Positions 44,117-53,792 of a DNA stretch of 64,000 nt are shown here, piece after piece. Origin of the DNA: Variovorax terrae (GTDB lineage: Bacteria; Pseudomonadota; Gammaproteobacteria; Burkholderiales; Burkholderiaceae_C). The notes below the pieces were generated by a model. That model saw nothing but the letters and a program-made list of their open reading frames with translations, was not told the origin of the DNA and did no database searches. The translations under genes and the position numbers were made by a program. The stretch's first letter is position 1; every line of letters starts with the position of its first letter. The stretch lies in assembly GCF_022809125.1 (NCBI RefSeq), contig NZ_JALGBI010000001.1, positions 186,001 to 250,000 on the forward strand, read 5' to 3'.

Positions 44117-45025
44117 TCAGCTTTCCAGCGTGAAGGACGCCCGTTTGTCGCGGCCCAGCAGTTTCTTGAGCTGCGGCAGCGCTTCGGCCAGGCCGGCCTT
44201 GAGGGTGTGGGGCGGGTTGATGATGAAAACACCGCTGGCGGTGAGCCCCGGACGCGGCGCCTGCTCGCCGGGCAAGGTCACGCGGTCCATCTCGGGCCCC
44301 TGGCCGATACTGAGAACGGCATGCAGCCAGGGCTTGCCTGCCTGGCGGGCCAGGGTCTTGAGGCGGCGAGGCAGCTCATGCGCCTCCGGGCGCGGAATGA
44401 CCGGGTACCAGACCATGTAGGCTCCCGTGGGAAAGCGCACCAGGCATTCTTGTATGCAGGCGCTTACTTTTATGTAGTCGCTCTTTATTTCGTAGCTGGG
44501 ATCCATCAGCACCAGGGCCCGCCGGGACGGCGGCGGCAAAAAGGGGCGCAGGCCCTCGAAGCCGTCTTCGCGCGACACGGCAACCTGGCGGCCCGCTTCC
44601 AGCTGGGCGATATTGGCGGCCAGCGTCTTGCTGTCGGTCGGATGCAGTTCAAAGAGCTTGAGCTTGTCGCGCGCTTCCTCGCGTAGCAGGCGCTGGGCCA
44701 CAAAGGGCGAGCCGGGGTAGACGGTCAATCGGCCGGGCTTGTTGAACTCCGCAATCAAGGCGAGGTAGTCCTGGATCAGCGGGGATAGCGGGGTTGCCGG
44801 TGTGCCGGCCGCCAGAGCGAACAGTTTGAGCACGCCATCCACGGCTTCTGCGCCCTTGGTGGCGTAATCGCCGTCGAGCCGGTAGAGGCCGGCGCCGGCA
44901 TGGGTGTCCAGCACCGTCAGGGCTGCATCTTTTTGCAGCATGTGGCGCAGGACGGCAATCAGCGTCATGTGCTTGAGCACGTCGGCGTGGTTGCCCGCGT
45001 GAAAGGCGTGGCGGTAGGAAAACAT
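44117..45025 (-). CDS. rlmJ: 23S rRNA (adenine-2030-N6)-methyltransferase
   Basis: A 302-residue methyltransferase. [20 protein letters not shown] is the diagnostic N-terminus. [15 protein letters not shown] is the SAM motif, [18 protein letters not shown] is motif IV (DPSY instead of DPPY), and [12 protein letters not shown] is a conserved C-terminal strand. It methylates A2030 of 23S rRNA. An AT-rich codon run around 44460-44500 follows DPSYE but does not change the length compared with my memory of E. coli RlmJ. It is transcribed toward paaA. Confidence 0.9.
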   Translation of the reverse strand: MFSYRHAFHAGNHADVLKHMTLIAVLRHMLQKDAALTVLDTHAGAGLYRLDGDYATKGAEAVDGVLKLFALAAGTPATPLSPLIQDYLALIAEFNKPGRLTVYPGSPFVAQRLLREEARDKLKLFELHPTDSKTLAANIAQLEAGRQVAVSREDGFEGLRPFLPPPSRRALVLMDPSYEIKSDYIKVSACIQECLVRFPTGAYMVWYPVIPRPEAHELPRRLKTLARQAGKPWLHAVLSIGQGPEMDRVTLPGEQAPRPGLTASGVFIINPPHTLKAGLAEALPQLKKLLGRDKRASFTLES

Positions 45026-45140
45026 GGCTCGATTATCGGCGCTGGGCGTACAAACCCCAGTGTCGGGCTTCTGGCGCTGAATTAAGCTTTAAGTTCTAGA
45101 TGTTGACTTGGTTTTTTACCCCTCTCGACAGGAGCTCCCC

Positions 45141-45554
45141 ATGACGCTGATCCCCCACTGCCGCTTGGCAGCCCTGAGTGCCTGCTTGACGCTGGTGCCG
45201 CTTGCCGCGCTGGCCCAGGCGCCGGCCCCCGATTTCCAGCCGCGCAAGGAAATCAGCCGCGTCGACCTCAGCGGCGCGCCGGGCATGGAGGTGGTGAGCT
45301 CCGTGAGCGAGTACAAAACAGGCGAAGTGCTGGGCCGGCACATCCACCACGGCGTGGAGGCGGCCTATGTGATCCAGGGCACGACGGTGCAAGTGCCCGG
45401 CAAGGAGCCCATGACCCTGGTCGCCGGCTCGCCCGTGCTCAACCTGCGCGACGTCATGCACGGCGGCTACAAGATCGTGGGCGAGCAGTCGCTCAAGCTG
45501 TTCACCGTGCACATCGTCGACAAGGGCAAGCCGCTGTACGACTGGGACAAATAA
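45141..45554 (+). CDS. Secreted cupin-domain protein
   Basis: A 137-residue protein with a signal peptide ending ALA-QA (about 25 residues) and one cupin barrel: GEVLGRHIHHGVEAAYVIQG (His and Glu ligands) and AGSPVLNLRDVMHGGYKIVG. Periplasmic cupins bind a metal and a small ligand, but the substrate is unknown. The SD ACAGGAG precedes the ATG. It stands between rlmJ (divergent) and the rplM promoter. Confidence 0.78.
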   Translation: MTLIPHCRLAALSACLTLVPLAALAQAPAPDFQPRKEISRVDLSGAPGMEVVSSVSEYKTGEVLGRHIHHGVEAAYVIQGTTVQVPGKEPMTLVAGSPVLNLRDVMHGGYKIVGEQSLKLFTVHIVDKGKPLYDWDK

Positions 45555-45572
45555 GTCCTCGTGGGGCCTCGT

Positions 45573-45602
45573 TTGACGACGCGGGAGCAAGTTTCATATA
45601 AT
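45573..45602 (+). promoter_or_regulatory. Promoter of rplM-rpsI
   Basis: TTGACG at 45573-45578 (-35) and TATAAT at 45597-45602 (-10) are separated by 18 bases, a near-consensus housekeeping promoter. The transcript would have a leader of about 125 bases before rplM. Confidence 0.8.
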
Positions 45603-45733
45603 TGAAGGCTTCGCAGCGTTTTTGGCCCCGCGGCGAAGGCATCCGCAAGGGTGCAACCCCACCTAAGAGATTCCCGCCAGAGGAACACCGACCGTGGAAA
45701 AGGGCCTCCAAACCAACTCGTAAAAGAGAACTC

Positions 45734-46162
45734 ATGAAAACGTTCAGCGCCAAACCCGCTGACGTGACGCACGAGTGGTTTGTGATTGACGCGACCGACA
45801 AGGTCCTCGGACGAGTAGCCAGCGAAGTTGCTCTCCGTTTGCGCGGCAAACACAAGGCCATTTACACGCCTCACGTCGATACCGGTGACTTCATCGTCAT
45901 CATCAACGCAGCCCAGCTGCGCGTCACCGGCGCCAAGCCGCTCGACAAGATGTACTACCGCCACTCGGGCTACCCGGGCGGCATCAGTGCCACCAACTTC
46001 CGCGACATGCAGGCCCAGCACCCCGGCCGCGCGCTCGAGAAGGCCGTCAAGGGCATGCTGCCCAAGGGCCCGCTCGGCTACGCCATGATCAAGAAACTCA
46101 AGGTATACGGCGGTGCCGAGCATCCGCATACCGCCCAACAGCCCAAAGTGCTGGAAATCTAA
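45734..46162 (+). CDS. rplM: 50S ribosomal protein L13
   Basis: A 142-residue ribosomal protein. [20 protein letters not shown] and [20 protein letters not shown] are the family start, and [20 protein letters not shown] is the C-terminal signature. It assembles early into the 50S subunit. It is followed 11 bases later by rpsI, the universal L13-S9 pair. AAAAGAGAA precedes the ATG. Confidence 0.98.
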   Translation: MKTFSAKPADVTHEWFVIDATDKVLGRVASEVALRLRGKHKAIYTPHVDTGDFIVIINAAQLRVTGAKPLDKMYYRHSGYPGGISATNFRDMQAQHPGRALEKAVKGMLPKGPLGYAMIKKLKVYGGAEHPHTAQQPKVLEI

Positions 46163-46173
46163 GGAGCCTTGAG

Positions 46174-46566
46174 ATGATTGGTGAATGGAACAATGGCACC
46201 GGCCGTCGCAAATCCAGCGTCGCCCGCGTGTTTCTGAAAAAAGGCACCGGCAAGATCACGATCAACGGCAAGGACATCCAGTCCTACTTCGGCCGCGAAA
46301 CCTCGATCATGATCGCCAAGCAGCCCCTGCTGCTGACCAACCACGCCGAAACCTTCGACATCCTGGTCAATGTGGCCGGTGGTGGCGAATCGGGCCAGGC
46401 CGGCGCCACGCGCCACGGCATCACCCGTGCCCTGATCGACTACGACGCAACGCTCAAGCCGGCCCTGAGCCAGGCCGGCTTCGTGACGCGCGACGCGCGC
46501 GAAGTCGAGCGCAAGAAGGTCGGCCTGCACTCCGCACGCCGCCGCAAGCAGTTCTCCAAGCGTTAA
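46174..46566 (+). CDS. rpsI: 30S ribosomal protein S9
   Basis: A 130-residue ribosomal protein ending [11 protein letters not shown], the basic tail whose end reaches the P-site t[23 protein letters not shown] is the N-terminal signature. AAGGAG lies 8 bases upstream of the ATG. A hairpin terminator follows. Confidence 0.98.
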   Translation: MIGEWNNGTGRRKSSVARVFLKKGTGKITINGKDIQSYFGRETSIMIAKQPLLLTNHAETFDILVNVAGGGESGQAGATRHGITRALIDYDATLKPALSQAGFVTRDAREVERKKVGLHSARRRKQFSKR

Positions 46567-46588
46567 GCACGGCGACAGCCTTCCGAAC

Positions 46589-46621
46589 AACCGCCAGCGC
46601 GAAAGCCCTGGCGGTTTTTTT
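46589..46621 (+). terminator. Rho-independent terminator after rpsI
   Basis: Stem AACCGCCAG / CTGGCGGTT with an internal loop CGCGAAAGCC and a T run of seven. It ends the rplM-rpsI transcript. Confidence 0.9.
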
Positions 46622-46664
46622 CATGCCTGAGAGCCGCGCATGACCCGGAGCGCGTGCCTTTTTC

Positions 46665-46762
46665 CAGCGGGGGCGCCGCGGAACTGGCTCCGCCAGGCCG
46701 CTGGCGTCGCCCCCTTCCCTGAAGGGGGGAGGCGGAGCGCGCAGCGCGAAGCCTGGGGGTTT
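46665..46762 (-). repeat. Dispersed repeat family 2, copy 2
   Basis: Read in reverse it starts CCCCCAGGCTTCGCGCTGCG and includes a strong stem CCCCCTTC/GAAGGGGG-like region, then GACGCCAGCGGCCTGGCGG. It shares its plan with the copy at 36150 and 17-21 identical bases (AGGCTTCGCGCTGCGCG core) with the one at 58236. It fills most of the gap between the rpsI terminator and the next gene. Confidence 0.65.
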
Positions 46763-46784
46763 CCTTTGTTAGACTCCCCGCTCC

Positions 46785-47498
46785 ATGCGATTTCGCCTGC
46801 TCCGCCGCCGCCTGACCATCAGCGCCCCGCGCATGGCCGTGCGCAGCGCGCTGCCCTGGCCGGTGCGCTGGATCGTGGCCGCCATCGTGCTGGGCTTCAG
46901 CGCGGCGGTGGCGCTGTGGGCTTTTGAATTCGGCAAGAGCATCGCGGGCCTCGACGTCAACGCCAAGGAAGAACTCGTCAAATTGCGCACCGAGGTGGCC
47001 GAGCTGCGCGAGGCGCGCGACAAGGCGCAGTCGGTGGCCAACACCTCCGGCAGCCTGCTGACCACCGAGAAGGCGGCGCAGGAGCGGCTGGCGGCGCAGA
47101 TCCGCCAGCTCGAGGCCGACAACCGGGCCCTGCGCGACGATCTCGGCTTCTTCGAGAAGCTCATTCCATCGAGCGGCGAAGGCCTGGCGATCCGCAGCCT
47201 GCAGGCCGAGGTGATGGGCGGGGGCGCCGGGTCCCAGATGAAATGGCAGGTGCTGGTGATCCAGCCGGGCCGCAACGTGGCGGAGTTCAATGGCCGGCTG
47301 GACCTGGTGCTGACCGGCCTCCAGGATGGCAAGCCCTGGACCATGTCGCTGCCCGGCGGCCCGCAGGCGCTGCAGTTCAGGCAATACCGCCGCGTGGAGG
47401 GGGTGATCGACCTGCCGCCGCAGGCCGTGGTAAAAAGCGTGTCCGCCAAGGTGATGGAGGGTGCCGCCACCCGCGCGGTCCAGGGCATCAAGCTGTGA
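46785..47498 (+). CDS. Membrane-anchored coiled-coil protein, DUF6776-like
   Basis: A 237-residue protein. One membrane segment at about residues 27-48 (WIVAAIVLGFSAAVALWAF), then a coiled coil (residues 60-110: EELVKLRTEVAELREARDKA and on), then a beta-rich C-terminal domain (KWQVLVIQPGRNVAEFNGRL). Its function is unknown. It is followed by bactofilin 27 bases later, so a shape or envelope role is suggested by context. A basic N-terminus of about 15 residues precedes the membrane segment. Confidence 0.75.
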   Translation: MRFRLLRRRLTISAPRMAVRSALPWPVRWIVAAIVLGFSAAVALWAFEFGKSIAGLDVNAKEELVKLRTEVAELREARDKAQSVANTSGSLLTTEKAAQERLAAQIRQLEADNRALRDDLGFFEKLIPSSGEGLAIRSLQAEVMGGGAGSQMKWQVLVIQPGRNVAEFNGRLDLVLTGLQDGKPWTMSLPGGPQALQFRQYRRVEGVIDLPPQAVVKSVSAKVMEGAATRAVQGIKL

Positions 47499-47525
47499 CA
47501 CAACCCTATCGTTGAGGAGTGACCG

Positions 47526-47921
47526 ATGTTTGGCAAGAAAAAACAACCCCCGATCAAGAGCCTGATTGCACAGGGCAGCCGGATCGAGGGTAATTTCACG
47601 TTCACCGACGGCCTGCGCGTGGACGGCGAAGTGGTCGGCGACATTCACGCCAACCCCCAGGGCGCCAGCATCCTGGTGATCTCGGAGTCGGCCAGCGCCA
47701 GCGGCGAGATCCACGCCGATCACGTCATCATCAACGGCACGGTGCGCGGTCCGGTCCATGCCTTCGAACTGCTCGAATTGCAGCCCAAGGCCCGGATCGA
47801 GGGCGATGTGCACTACAAGGCGCTGGAAATGCACCAGGGGGCCGTGATCTCCGGCCAGCTCCGCCCCATGGGCGAGGGCGAGGAAAAGCCCACACTCAAG
47901 CTGGCGGCAAACAATGGCTAG
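47526..47921 (+). CDS. Bactofilin (polymer-forming cytoskeletal protein)
   Basis: A 131-residue bactofilin. The beta-helix core starts at SLIAQGSRIEGNFTFTDGLR and repeats short beta-turn units (HANPQGASILVISESASASG, IHADHVIINGTVRGPVHAFE). Bactofilins polymerise without nucleotide and organise cell shape and peptidoglycan enzymes. A GAGGAG-like SD lies before the ATG. It is co-directional with the coiled-coil membrane protein and erpA; the M23 peptidase at 51005-52357 is a possible partner on the other strand. Confidence 0.87.
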   Translation: MFGKKKQPPIKSLIAQGSRIEGNFTFTDGLRVDGEVVGDIHANPQGASILVISESASASGEIHADHVIINGTVRGPVHAFELLELQPKARIEGDVHYKALEMHQGAVISGQLRPMGEGEEKPTLKLAANNG

Positions 47922-47979
47922 GCGCGATTCCCGAGCGAATTGAAGTAGTATTTGGCCCAAGTCCCCACCGGAGCCCCCC

Positions 47980-48345
47980 ATGAGCGCACTCGCCGACAAC
48001 ATCCAGACCGACATGCCCGCCCCCATCGTCTTCACCGACAGCGCGGCCGCCAAGGTGGCCGACCTGATCGCCGAGGAAGGCAATCCCGATCTCAAGCTGC
48101 GCGTGTTCGTGCAGGGCGGCGGCTGCTCCGGCTTCCAGTACGGCTTCACCTTCGACGAAATCACCAACGACGACGACACCACCATGACCAAGAATGGCGT
48201 GTCGCTGCTGATCGACGCGATGAGCTACCAGTACCTGGTCGGCGCCGAGATCGACTACAAGGAAGACCTGCAGGGCGCGCAGTTCGTGATCAAGAATCCG
48301 AACGCCACCTCCACCTGCGGTTGCGGCTCCAGCTTCTCTGCGTGA
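47980..48345 (+). CDS. erpA: Iron-sulfur cluster insertion protein ErpA
   Basis: A 121-residue A-type carrier delivering Fe-S clusters to apo-proteins. The cysteine ligands are in [15 protein letters not shown] (Cys50 region) and the end [11 protein letters not shown] (CxC). The length is usual for the family. A GC-rich hairpin terminator follows. The preceding bactofilin gap is 58 bases. Confidence 0.95.
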   Translation: MSALADNIQTDMPAPIVFTDSAAAKVADLIAEEGNPDLKLRVFVQGGGCSGFQYGFTFDEITNDDDTTMTKNGVSLLIDAMSYQYLVGAEIDYKEDLQGAQFVIKNPNATSTCGCGSSFSA

Positions 48346-48368
48346 GCCCGCGCCGCCGCTGCGCCACG

Positions 48369-48395
48369 AGCCGCCTTCGGGCGGCTTTTTCTTTT
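48369..48395 (+). terminator. Rho-independent terminator after erpA
   Basis: Stem AGCCGCC / GGCGGCT with a TTCG tetraloop, followed by TTTTCTTTTT. It separates erpA from the MFS transporter. Confidence 0.9.
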
Positions 48396-48427
48396 TGCCG
48401 GGGAGCCGCCTCTTCCCGCCTCAAGCC

Positions 48428-49843
48428 ATGAAACAAGAACAGTCCCTCAAGATCCTGCTGTGGCTGGTGGCCATCGGCTTCTTCATGCAGACGCTGGACG
48501 CCACCATCGTCAATACCGCGCTGCCGGCCATGGCCGCCAGCCTCGGCGAAAGCCCGCTGCGCATGCAGTCGGTGGTGGTGGCCTACTCGCTGACCATGGC
48601 CATGCTGATCCCGGCCTCGGGCTGGATCGCCGACCGCCTTGGCACGCGCCGCGTCTACATCGGCGCTATCGTGCTGTTCGTCGTCGGCTCCGTGCTGTGC
48701 GCGCTGTCGCACAGCCTGACCCAGCTGGTGGCCTCGCGCGTGGTGCAAGGGCTGGGCGGCGCCCTGCTGCTGCCGGTGGGGCGGCTGGCCGTGCTCAAGA
48801 CCGTTCCGCGCGAGCGTTTCCTGCAGGCCATGAGCTTCGTCGCGATCCCGGGCCTGATCGGGCCGCTGATCGGCCCCACGCTCGGCGGCTGGCTGGTGGA
48901 GGTGGCCTCATGGCACTGGATCTTCCTGATCAACGTGCCGGTCGGGTTGGCCGGCTGCGTGGCGACCCTGCGCTACATGCCGGGCCCGCCGAGCATGGCC
49001 GTCACGCGCTTCGATCTGGCGGGCTACCTGATGCTGGCCTTCGGCATGGTGGCCCTGTCGCTGGCGCTGGACGGGCTCTCGGGGCTGGGCTTGCGCCAGG
49101 CCGGCGTGCTGGTGCTGATGATCTTCGGCCTGGCCAGCCTGGCGGCCTACTGGCTGCACGCCCTGCGCCGGCCCGACCCGCTGTTCTCGCCGCAGCTGTT
49201 CACCGTGCCGACATTGCGCATCGGGCTGCTGGGCAACCTGTTCTCGCGCCTGGGCAGCTCGTGCATGCCGTTCCTGATCCCGCTGCTGCTGCAGGTGACG
49301 ATGGGCTACTCGCCCCTGCAGGCCGGCATGATGATGCTGCCGGTGGCGCTCGCCAGCATGTCCATGAAGCGCCTGACCACACCGCTGATCATGCGCTTCG
49401 GCTACCGCCAGGTGCTGGTGGTCAACACCTTGCTGGTGGGGCTGGGCATGGCCAGCTTCGCGCTGGCCTCGCCGGACCAGCCGCTGTGGCTGCGCATCAT
49501 TCAGCTCGCGGCCTTCGGGGCGGTCAATTCGCTGCAGTTCACGGCCATGAACACCATCACCCTCAAGGACCTGGACCACGGCATGGCCAGCAGCGGCAAC
49601 AGCCTGCTGTCGATGGTGCAGATGCTGGCCATGGGCATGGGGGTGGCCGCGGCGGGCGCCGTGCTGGCGGCCTTCACCGCCTATTTCGAGCGCGGCGGGC
49701 CGACCCAGACGCTGAGCGCCTTCCAGGCCACCTTTGCCTGCATGGGGCTGATCACGATCGCCTCGGCCGCGATCTTCTGGCAGCTCTCGCCGGCCGACCG
49801 GGCGGTCACGGCGGCGCGGGAGGCGCCCGACCTGTCCGATTGA
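48428..49843 (+). CDS. DHA2-type MFS drug exporter, MdtD-like
   Basis: A 471-residue 14-segment-type transporter. FFMQTLDATIVNTALPAMA is the DHA2 motif D1 region, GWIADRLGTRRVYIGAI is motif A, and VAIPGLIGPLIGPTLGGWLV is motif C. It extrudes drugs or organic solutes with protons. There is no regulator beside it. It lies just after a terminator with a 33-base gap and is convergent with anmK. Confidence 0.88.
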   Translation: MKQEQSLKILLWLVAIGFFMQTLDATIVNTALPAMAASLGESPLRMQSVVVAYSLTMAMLIPASGWIADRLGTRRVYIGAIVLFVVGSVLCALSHSLTQLVASRVVQGLGGALLLPVGRLAVLKTVPRERFLQAMSFVAIPGLIGPLIGPTLGGWLVEVASWHWIFLINVPVGLAGCVATLRYMPGPPSMAVTRFDLAGYLMLAFGMVALSLALDGLSGLGLRQAGVLVLMIFGLASLAAYWLHALRRPDPLFSPQLFTVPTLRIGLLGNLFSRLGSSCMPFLIPLLLQVTMGYSPLQAGMMMLPVALASMSMKRLTTPLIMRFGYRQVLVVNTLLVGLGMASFALASPDQPLWLRIIQLAAFGAVNSLQFTAMNTITLKDLDHGMASSGNSLLSMVQMLAMGMGVAAAGAVLAAFTAYFERGGPTQTLSAFQATFACMGLITIASAAIFWQLSPADRAVTAAREAPDLSD

Positions 49844-49861
49844 GGCCGGCCGGGCCGCCGC

Positions 49862-50971
49862 TCAGGCCGGGTAGACGGCGCCCAGCACGCGCGGCCCGGC
49901 GGCGCCGGTGACGCTGGCCAGATTGCCGCTGGCGTGGCCCAGGGTGCGGTGGGCCAGCCACGCGAAAGCGGCCGCCTCGACCTGCAGGGGCGGCAGTCCA
50001 TGGGCCTGCGACGACTCGACCGCCACGCCGGGAAGCCCGGCCTGCAGGCGCTGCATCAGGTAGGTGTTGAGCGCGCCGCCGCCGCAGACAATCAGCAGCT
50101 GGCTGTCCTTGCCATGGCGCTGGAGGTCGGCCACGCAGGCGCTGGCGGTGAACTCGGCCAGCGTGGCCTGCACATCGGCCGGCGCGGCGGTGCCGAAGCC
50201 GGCGAGCCGGGACTGCAGCCAGGACGGGTTGAACAGGTCGCGTCCGGTGCTCTTGGGCGGCGCCTTGGCGAGGAAGGGCTCGGCCAGCAGGGCTTGCAGC
50301 AGCGCCGGGATGACTTGGCCGCTGGCAGCCCAGGCGCCGCCAGCATCGAAGGGCTGGCCGGTGTGCTGCTGGCACCAGTGGTCCATCAGCCCGTTGCCGG
50401 GGCCGCAGTCGAAGCCGAGCACCGTGCCGTCGGCGCCGAGCACGCTGAGGTTGGAGATGCCGCCCAGGTTGAGCACACCCACCGTCTGGCCGGGCCGGCT
50501 GAACACGCCCTGATGGAAGGCCGGGGCCAGCGGCGCGCCCTGGCCGCCGGCTGCCAGGTCGCGGCTGCGGAAATCGGCCACCACGGCGATGCCGGTGAGC
50601 TCGGCCAGCAGGGCCGGGTTGTTGAGCTGCAGGGTGTAGCCGGTGCCGTCGAATTCCTGCGGGCGATGCCGCACCGTCTGGCCGTGTGCGCCGATCGCGC
50701 GGACCTGGGCGGGGGCTGCGCCGCCGGAGGCCAGCAGCTCCTGCACCACGGCGGCGTAGCTGCGCGCCAGCGCATTGGCGGCCAGCGCCTCGCGGTGCAG
50801 CTCGTTGTCGCCGGGGCTGTTGAGGGCCAGCAGTTCTGCTCTCAAATTGATAGCAAACGGAGCCGATGCGTGGCGGACTACCGTGGGTTTCGAGGTAGAA
50901 AAGTCGGCCAGGACGCCGTCCACGCCGTCCAGCGAGGTGCCGGACATCAATCCGATGTAAAGCTCAGCCAT
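49862..50971 (-). CDS. anmK: Anhydro-N-acetylmuramic acid kinase
   Basis: A 369-residue kinase that opens and phosphorylates anhydro-MurNAc in cell-wall recycling. The phosphate loop is IGLMSGTSLDGVD, AIGAHGQTVRHRP is conserved, VVADFRSRDLAAGGQGAPL contains the catalytic Asp, and VCGGGALNTYLMQRL is near the end. The ATG at 50971 gives the canonical N-terminus; 50980 adds three residues. It lies next to the M23 peptidase, both on the minus strand, so the pair may serve peptidoglycan turnover. Confidence 0.94.
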   Translation of the reverse strand: MAELYIGLMSGTSLDGVDGVLADFSTSKPTVVRHASAPFAINLRAELLALNSPGDNELHREALAANALARSYAAVVQELLASGGAAPAQVRAIGAHGQTVRHRPQEFDGTGYTLQLNNPALLAELTGIAVVADFRSRDLAAGGQGAPLAPAFHQGVFSRPGQTVGVLNLGGISNLSVLGADGTVLGFDCGPGNGLMDHWCQQHTGQPFDAGGAWAASGQVIPALLQALLAEPFLAKAPPKSTGRDLFNPSWLQSRLAGFGTAAPADVQATLAEFTASACVADLQRHGKDSQLLIVCGGGALNTYLMQRLQAGLPGVAVESSQAHGLPPLQVEAAAFAWLAHRTLGHASGNLASVTGAAGPRVLGAVYPA

Positions 50972-51004
50972 GCGGCCCATGGTAGCGCATGGGCTGCGCA
51001 GCGA

Positions 51005-52357
51005 CTACTGGGCGCTGGCCTGCTGCACGGTGGCTGCCGACGACAGCTGCACGCGCATCGACGCGGCCAGCTTGTCGAAGGCCGGGCGGGCGGCGGCCGA
51101 GACCGGCACGGCCTCGGTCTGGCGGGCGATCGTCATCGGATCGCGGTACACGCCGTTGACGCGGAATTCGAAGTGCAGGTGCGGGCCGGTGGCCCAGCCG
51201 GTGGAGCCGACGAGGCCCACGATGTCGCCCTGGCTGAGCTGCTGGCCGCGCCGCACGTTGATGCGGCTCAGGTGGGCGTAGGCCGTGCTGTCGGCGCCGC
51301 GGTGCTTGACGATGACGATGTTGCCGTAGCCGTTCTGCGTGCCGGCGAATTCCACCACGCCGTCGCCCACGGTGCGCGCGGGGGTGCCCGTGGGGGCGGC
51401 GAAGTCCACGCCGGTGTGGGCGCGCCACTTGTTCATGATGGGATGCAGGCGCATCGCAAAGCCGCTGGTGATGCGCGAGAACGCGACCGGCGAGGTCAGG
51501 TAGGCGCGGCGCAGGCTCTGGCCGTCCAGCGTGTAGTAGGCGCCCTTCTGGCCGGGCTCCTGGAACCACATGGCCTGGTAGGTCTTGCCGTCGTTCACGA
51601 ATTCGGCGCTCAGCACGCGGCCGGTGCGCAGCGGCTCGCCGTCGGCTTCCAGCGTCTCATAGACCACCGAGAAGCGGTCGCCCTTGCGCAGCGCGCGGTG
51701 GAAGTCGATGTCGCCGGCGAACATTTCGGCCAGCTGCACCGCCACGCCATCGGGAATGCGGGCGTCGTCGGTGGCGGCGAACAGCGAGGAGCGGATGATG
51801 CCGCCCGCCAGCCGGCTCGAGGCCGTCAGCGCCGCGGTTTCGATGCGCGAAGCAAAGCCCTGCGGGGTTTTCTCGACCACCAGCCGCTGGAAGTTGCCGC
51901 CATCGTCGGGGCTCCAGCGCGCCTGGAGCTTGAGCAGCTCGTTCATGTCGCTGGCTTCCACCGTCACGTTGCGGCCCGCGCGGCCCAGCAGGCCGATGCG
52001 GGCGTTGGCATCATTGCGCAGGAAGGCCGCCGCGGCGGCATCGTTCAGGCCAAGCCGCTTGAGCAGGGTGTCGGCCGTGTCGCTGGAGCGGGTGAGGTCC
52101 GAGCGAAAGAGGTTGAAGCGGTGCGTGTCGAGCGCTTCGGCCTGCTCGACCAGCGGCAGCGGCTGCACCGCCTCCAGCACCTCGCGCACAGGCAGGTCGG
52201 AGGGATCGGGCGCGAAGGACGCCACGGCAAAAGCGCCGCCGCCGCCGCCCAGCAGGAGGGCGGCGACCAGGGCGGTCAGGCGTTTGGGGTGTCGCTGGAT
52301 CGTGTCGGCAAGCTGGGTCAGCAAAGTCTGCCCAACGGCAATGAAACCGTTTTTCAA
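51005..52357 (-). CDS. Peptidoglycan DD-metalloendopeptidase, M23 family
   Basis: A 450-residue envelope protein. A membrane anchor near residues 24-45 (LTALVAALLLGGGGGAFAVA) is followed by a linker and OapA/LysM-like part, and the LytM/M23 domain is in the C-terminal third with MNKWRAHTGVDFAAPTGTPA (HxxxD) and GPHLHFEFRVNG (HxH). It cuts cross-links in peptidoglycan. No ATG fits; the TTG at 52357 gives MKNGFIAVGQTLL with GGGGAC upstream and is chosen. Longer frames run into the tyrS gene. It is divergent from tyrS. Confidence 0.85.
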   Translation of the reverse strand: MKNGFIAVGQTLLTQLADTIQRHPKRLTALVAALLLGGGGGAFAVASFAPDPSDLPVREVLEAVQPLPLVEQAEALDTHRFNLFRSDLTRSSDTADTLLKRLGLNDAAAAAFLRNDANARIGLLGRAGRNVTVEASDMNELLKLQARWSPDDGGNFQRLVVEKTPQGFASRIETAALTASSRLAGGIIRSSLFAATDDARIPDGVAVQLAEMFAGDIDFHRALRKGDRFSVVYETLEADGEPLRTGRVLSAEFVNDGKTYQAMWFQEPGQKGAYYTLDGQSLRRAYLTSPVAFSRITSGFAMRLHPIMNKWRAHTGVDFAAPTGTPARTVGDGVVEFAGTQNGYGNIVIVKHRGADSTAYAHLSRINVRRGQQLSQGDIVGLVGSTGWATGPHLHFEFRVNGVYRDPMTIARQTEAVPVSAAARPAFDKLAASMRVQLSSAATVQQASAQ

Positions 52358-52528
52358 AAATCTGTCCCCGGAAAGAGTGAGGTTTTGTCCTACATCGCCG
52401 CGGGCAGGTTTCCTGCGGTAAGAGACGCAACCTTCGGCTGCAAAAACCGCGCCACTTAAAATAGGGCGCCGCTGCAAAATGATGGACAGTATATCGGGGC
52501 GAGCCACCCCGCCTCCCAAAAAACCCTT

Positions 52529-53761
52529 ATGAATCAAGCTGTTGTTACAAAATTCCCGGTCACGGACTCGGTTCGGCAGGCCCTGGCCGTCTCCCTGCGC
52601 GGCTGCGACGAACTGATACCCGAAGACGAGTGGGTCCGCAAGCTGGCCCGTTCCGAGGCCACCGGCGTGCCGCTGCGCATCAAGTTGGGGCTGGACCCGA
52701 CCGCGCCCGACATCCACGTCGGCCATACGGTGGTGCTCAACAAGATGCGCCAGCTGCAGGACCTGGGGCACCAGGTGATCTTCCTGATCGGCGACTTTAC
52801 CAGCCTGATCGGCGACCCATCCGGGCGCAACAGCACGCGCCCGCCGCTCACGCATGAGCAGATCCGCGCCAATGCCGAGACCTACTACAAGCAGGCCAGT
52901 CTGGTGCTGGACCCCTCGAAAACCGAGATCCGCTACAACAGCGAATGGAGCGATCCGCTGGGCGCGCGCGGCATGATCCAGCTCGCGGCCAAATACACGG
53001 TGGCGCGCATGATGGAGCGCGATGACTTCCACAAGCGCTTCACCACCGGCCAGTCGATCAGCGTGCACGAGTTCCTGTACCCGCTGATGCAGGGCTACGA
53101 CTCGGTGGCGCTCAAGTCCGATCTGGAGCTCGGCGGCACCGACCAGAAGTTCAACCTGCTGGTGGGGCGCCACCTGCAGCAGGAGTACGGCCAGGAGCCG
53201 CAATGCATCCTGACCATGCCGCTGCTAGAGGGCCTGGACGGCGTCGAGAAGATGTCCAAGTCCAAGAACAACTACATCGGCATCAGCGAGGACGCCAACA
53301 CCATGTTCGCCAAGTGCCTGAGCATTTCCGATGTGCTGATGTGGCGCTGGTTCACCCTGCTGTCGTTCAGGAGCGAGGCCGAGATCGCCGCGCTCCGGGC
53401 CGAGGTGGAGGGTGGGCGCAACCCCAAGGATGCCAAGGTGATGCTGGCCAAGGAGATCACCGCGCGCTTTCACAGCGCGGCCGCGGCCGATGCCGCCGAG
53501 CAGGACTTCATCAACCGCAGCAAGGGCGGCGTGCCCGACGAAATCCCTGAGGTCTCGCTCAGCGGTGCGCCGCTGGGCATTACCGCGCTGCTCAAGGCCG
53601 CGGGCCTGGCGCCGTCCGGCAGCGAGGCCAGCCGCCTGATCGACGGCGGCGGCGTGCGGGTGGACTCCAGCGTGGTCAGCGACAAGGGCCTGAAGCTGGC
53701 CGCCGGCACCTATGTGGTGCAGGTGGGCAAGCGCAAGTTCGCCCGGGTCACGCTCGCCTGA
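52529..53761 (+). CDS. tyrS: Tyrosyl-tRNA synthetase
   Basis: A 410-residue class I aminoacyl-tRNA synthetase. The HIGH-equivalent is [12 protein letters not shown], the second motif is [11 protein letters not shown], and the C-terminal S4 domain lies at about 345-405. Unlike classical TyrRS it is of the TyrS type 2 found in many Proteobacteria, judging from [29 protein letters not shown] at 52454-52462 may be its -10 region. It begins 172 bases after the divergent peptidase start. Confidence 0.95.
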   Translation: MNQAVVTKFPVTDSVRQALAVSLRGCDELIPEDEWVRKLARSEATGVPLRIKLGLDPTAPDIHVGHTVVLNKMRQLQDLGHQVIFLIGDFTSLIGDPSGRNSTRPPLTHEQIRANAETYYKQASLVLDPSKTEIRYNSEWSDPLGARGMIQLAAKYTVARMMERDDFHKRFTTGQSISVHEFLYPLMQGYDSVALKSDLELGGTDQKFNLLVGRHLQQEYGQEPQCILTMPLLEGLDGVEKMSKSKNNYIGISEDANTMFAKCLSISDVLMWRWFTLLSFRSEAEIAALRAEVEGGRNPKDAKVMLAKEITARFHSAAAADAAEQDFINRSKGGVPDEIPEVSLSGAPLGITALLKAAGLAPSGSEASRLIDGGGVRVDSSVVSDKGLKLAAGTYVVQVGKRKFARVTLA

Positions 53762-53792
53762 GCGCTCCGCACGGCTCGCGGCCGTGCGTCGG

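Noticed and set aside
44455..44505. AT-rich patch in rlmJ that could be another repeat
   Set aside because: The protein lines up without a gap with my memory of E. coli RlmJ in this segment, so it is probably only unusual codon use.
50838..50902. Repeat family 1-like stretch in anmK (CTCAAATTGATAGCAAAC)
   Set aside because: The head matches, but AnmK has the same length here as I recall for E. coli AnmK, so there is no insert, and the core is poorly matched.
52358..53203. Extension of the M23 peptidase to 732 residues
   Set aside because: It runs antisense through tyrS. The TTG at 52357 gives a normal membrane-anchored start.
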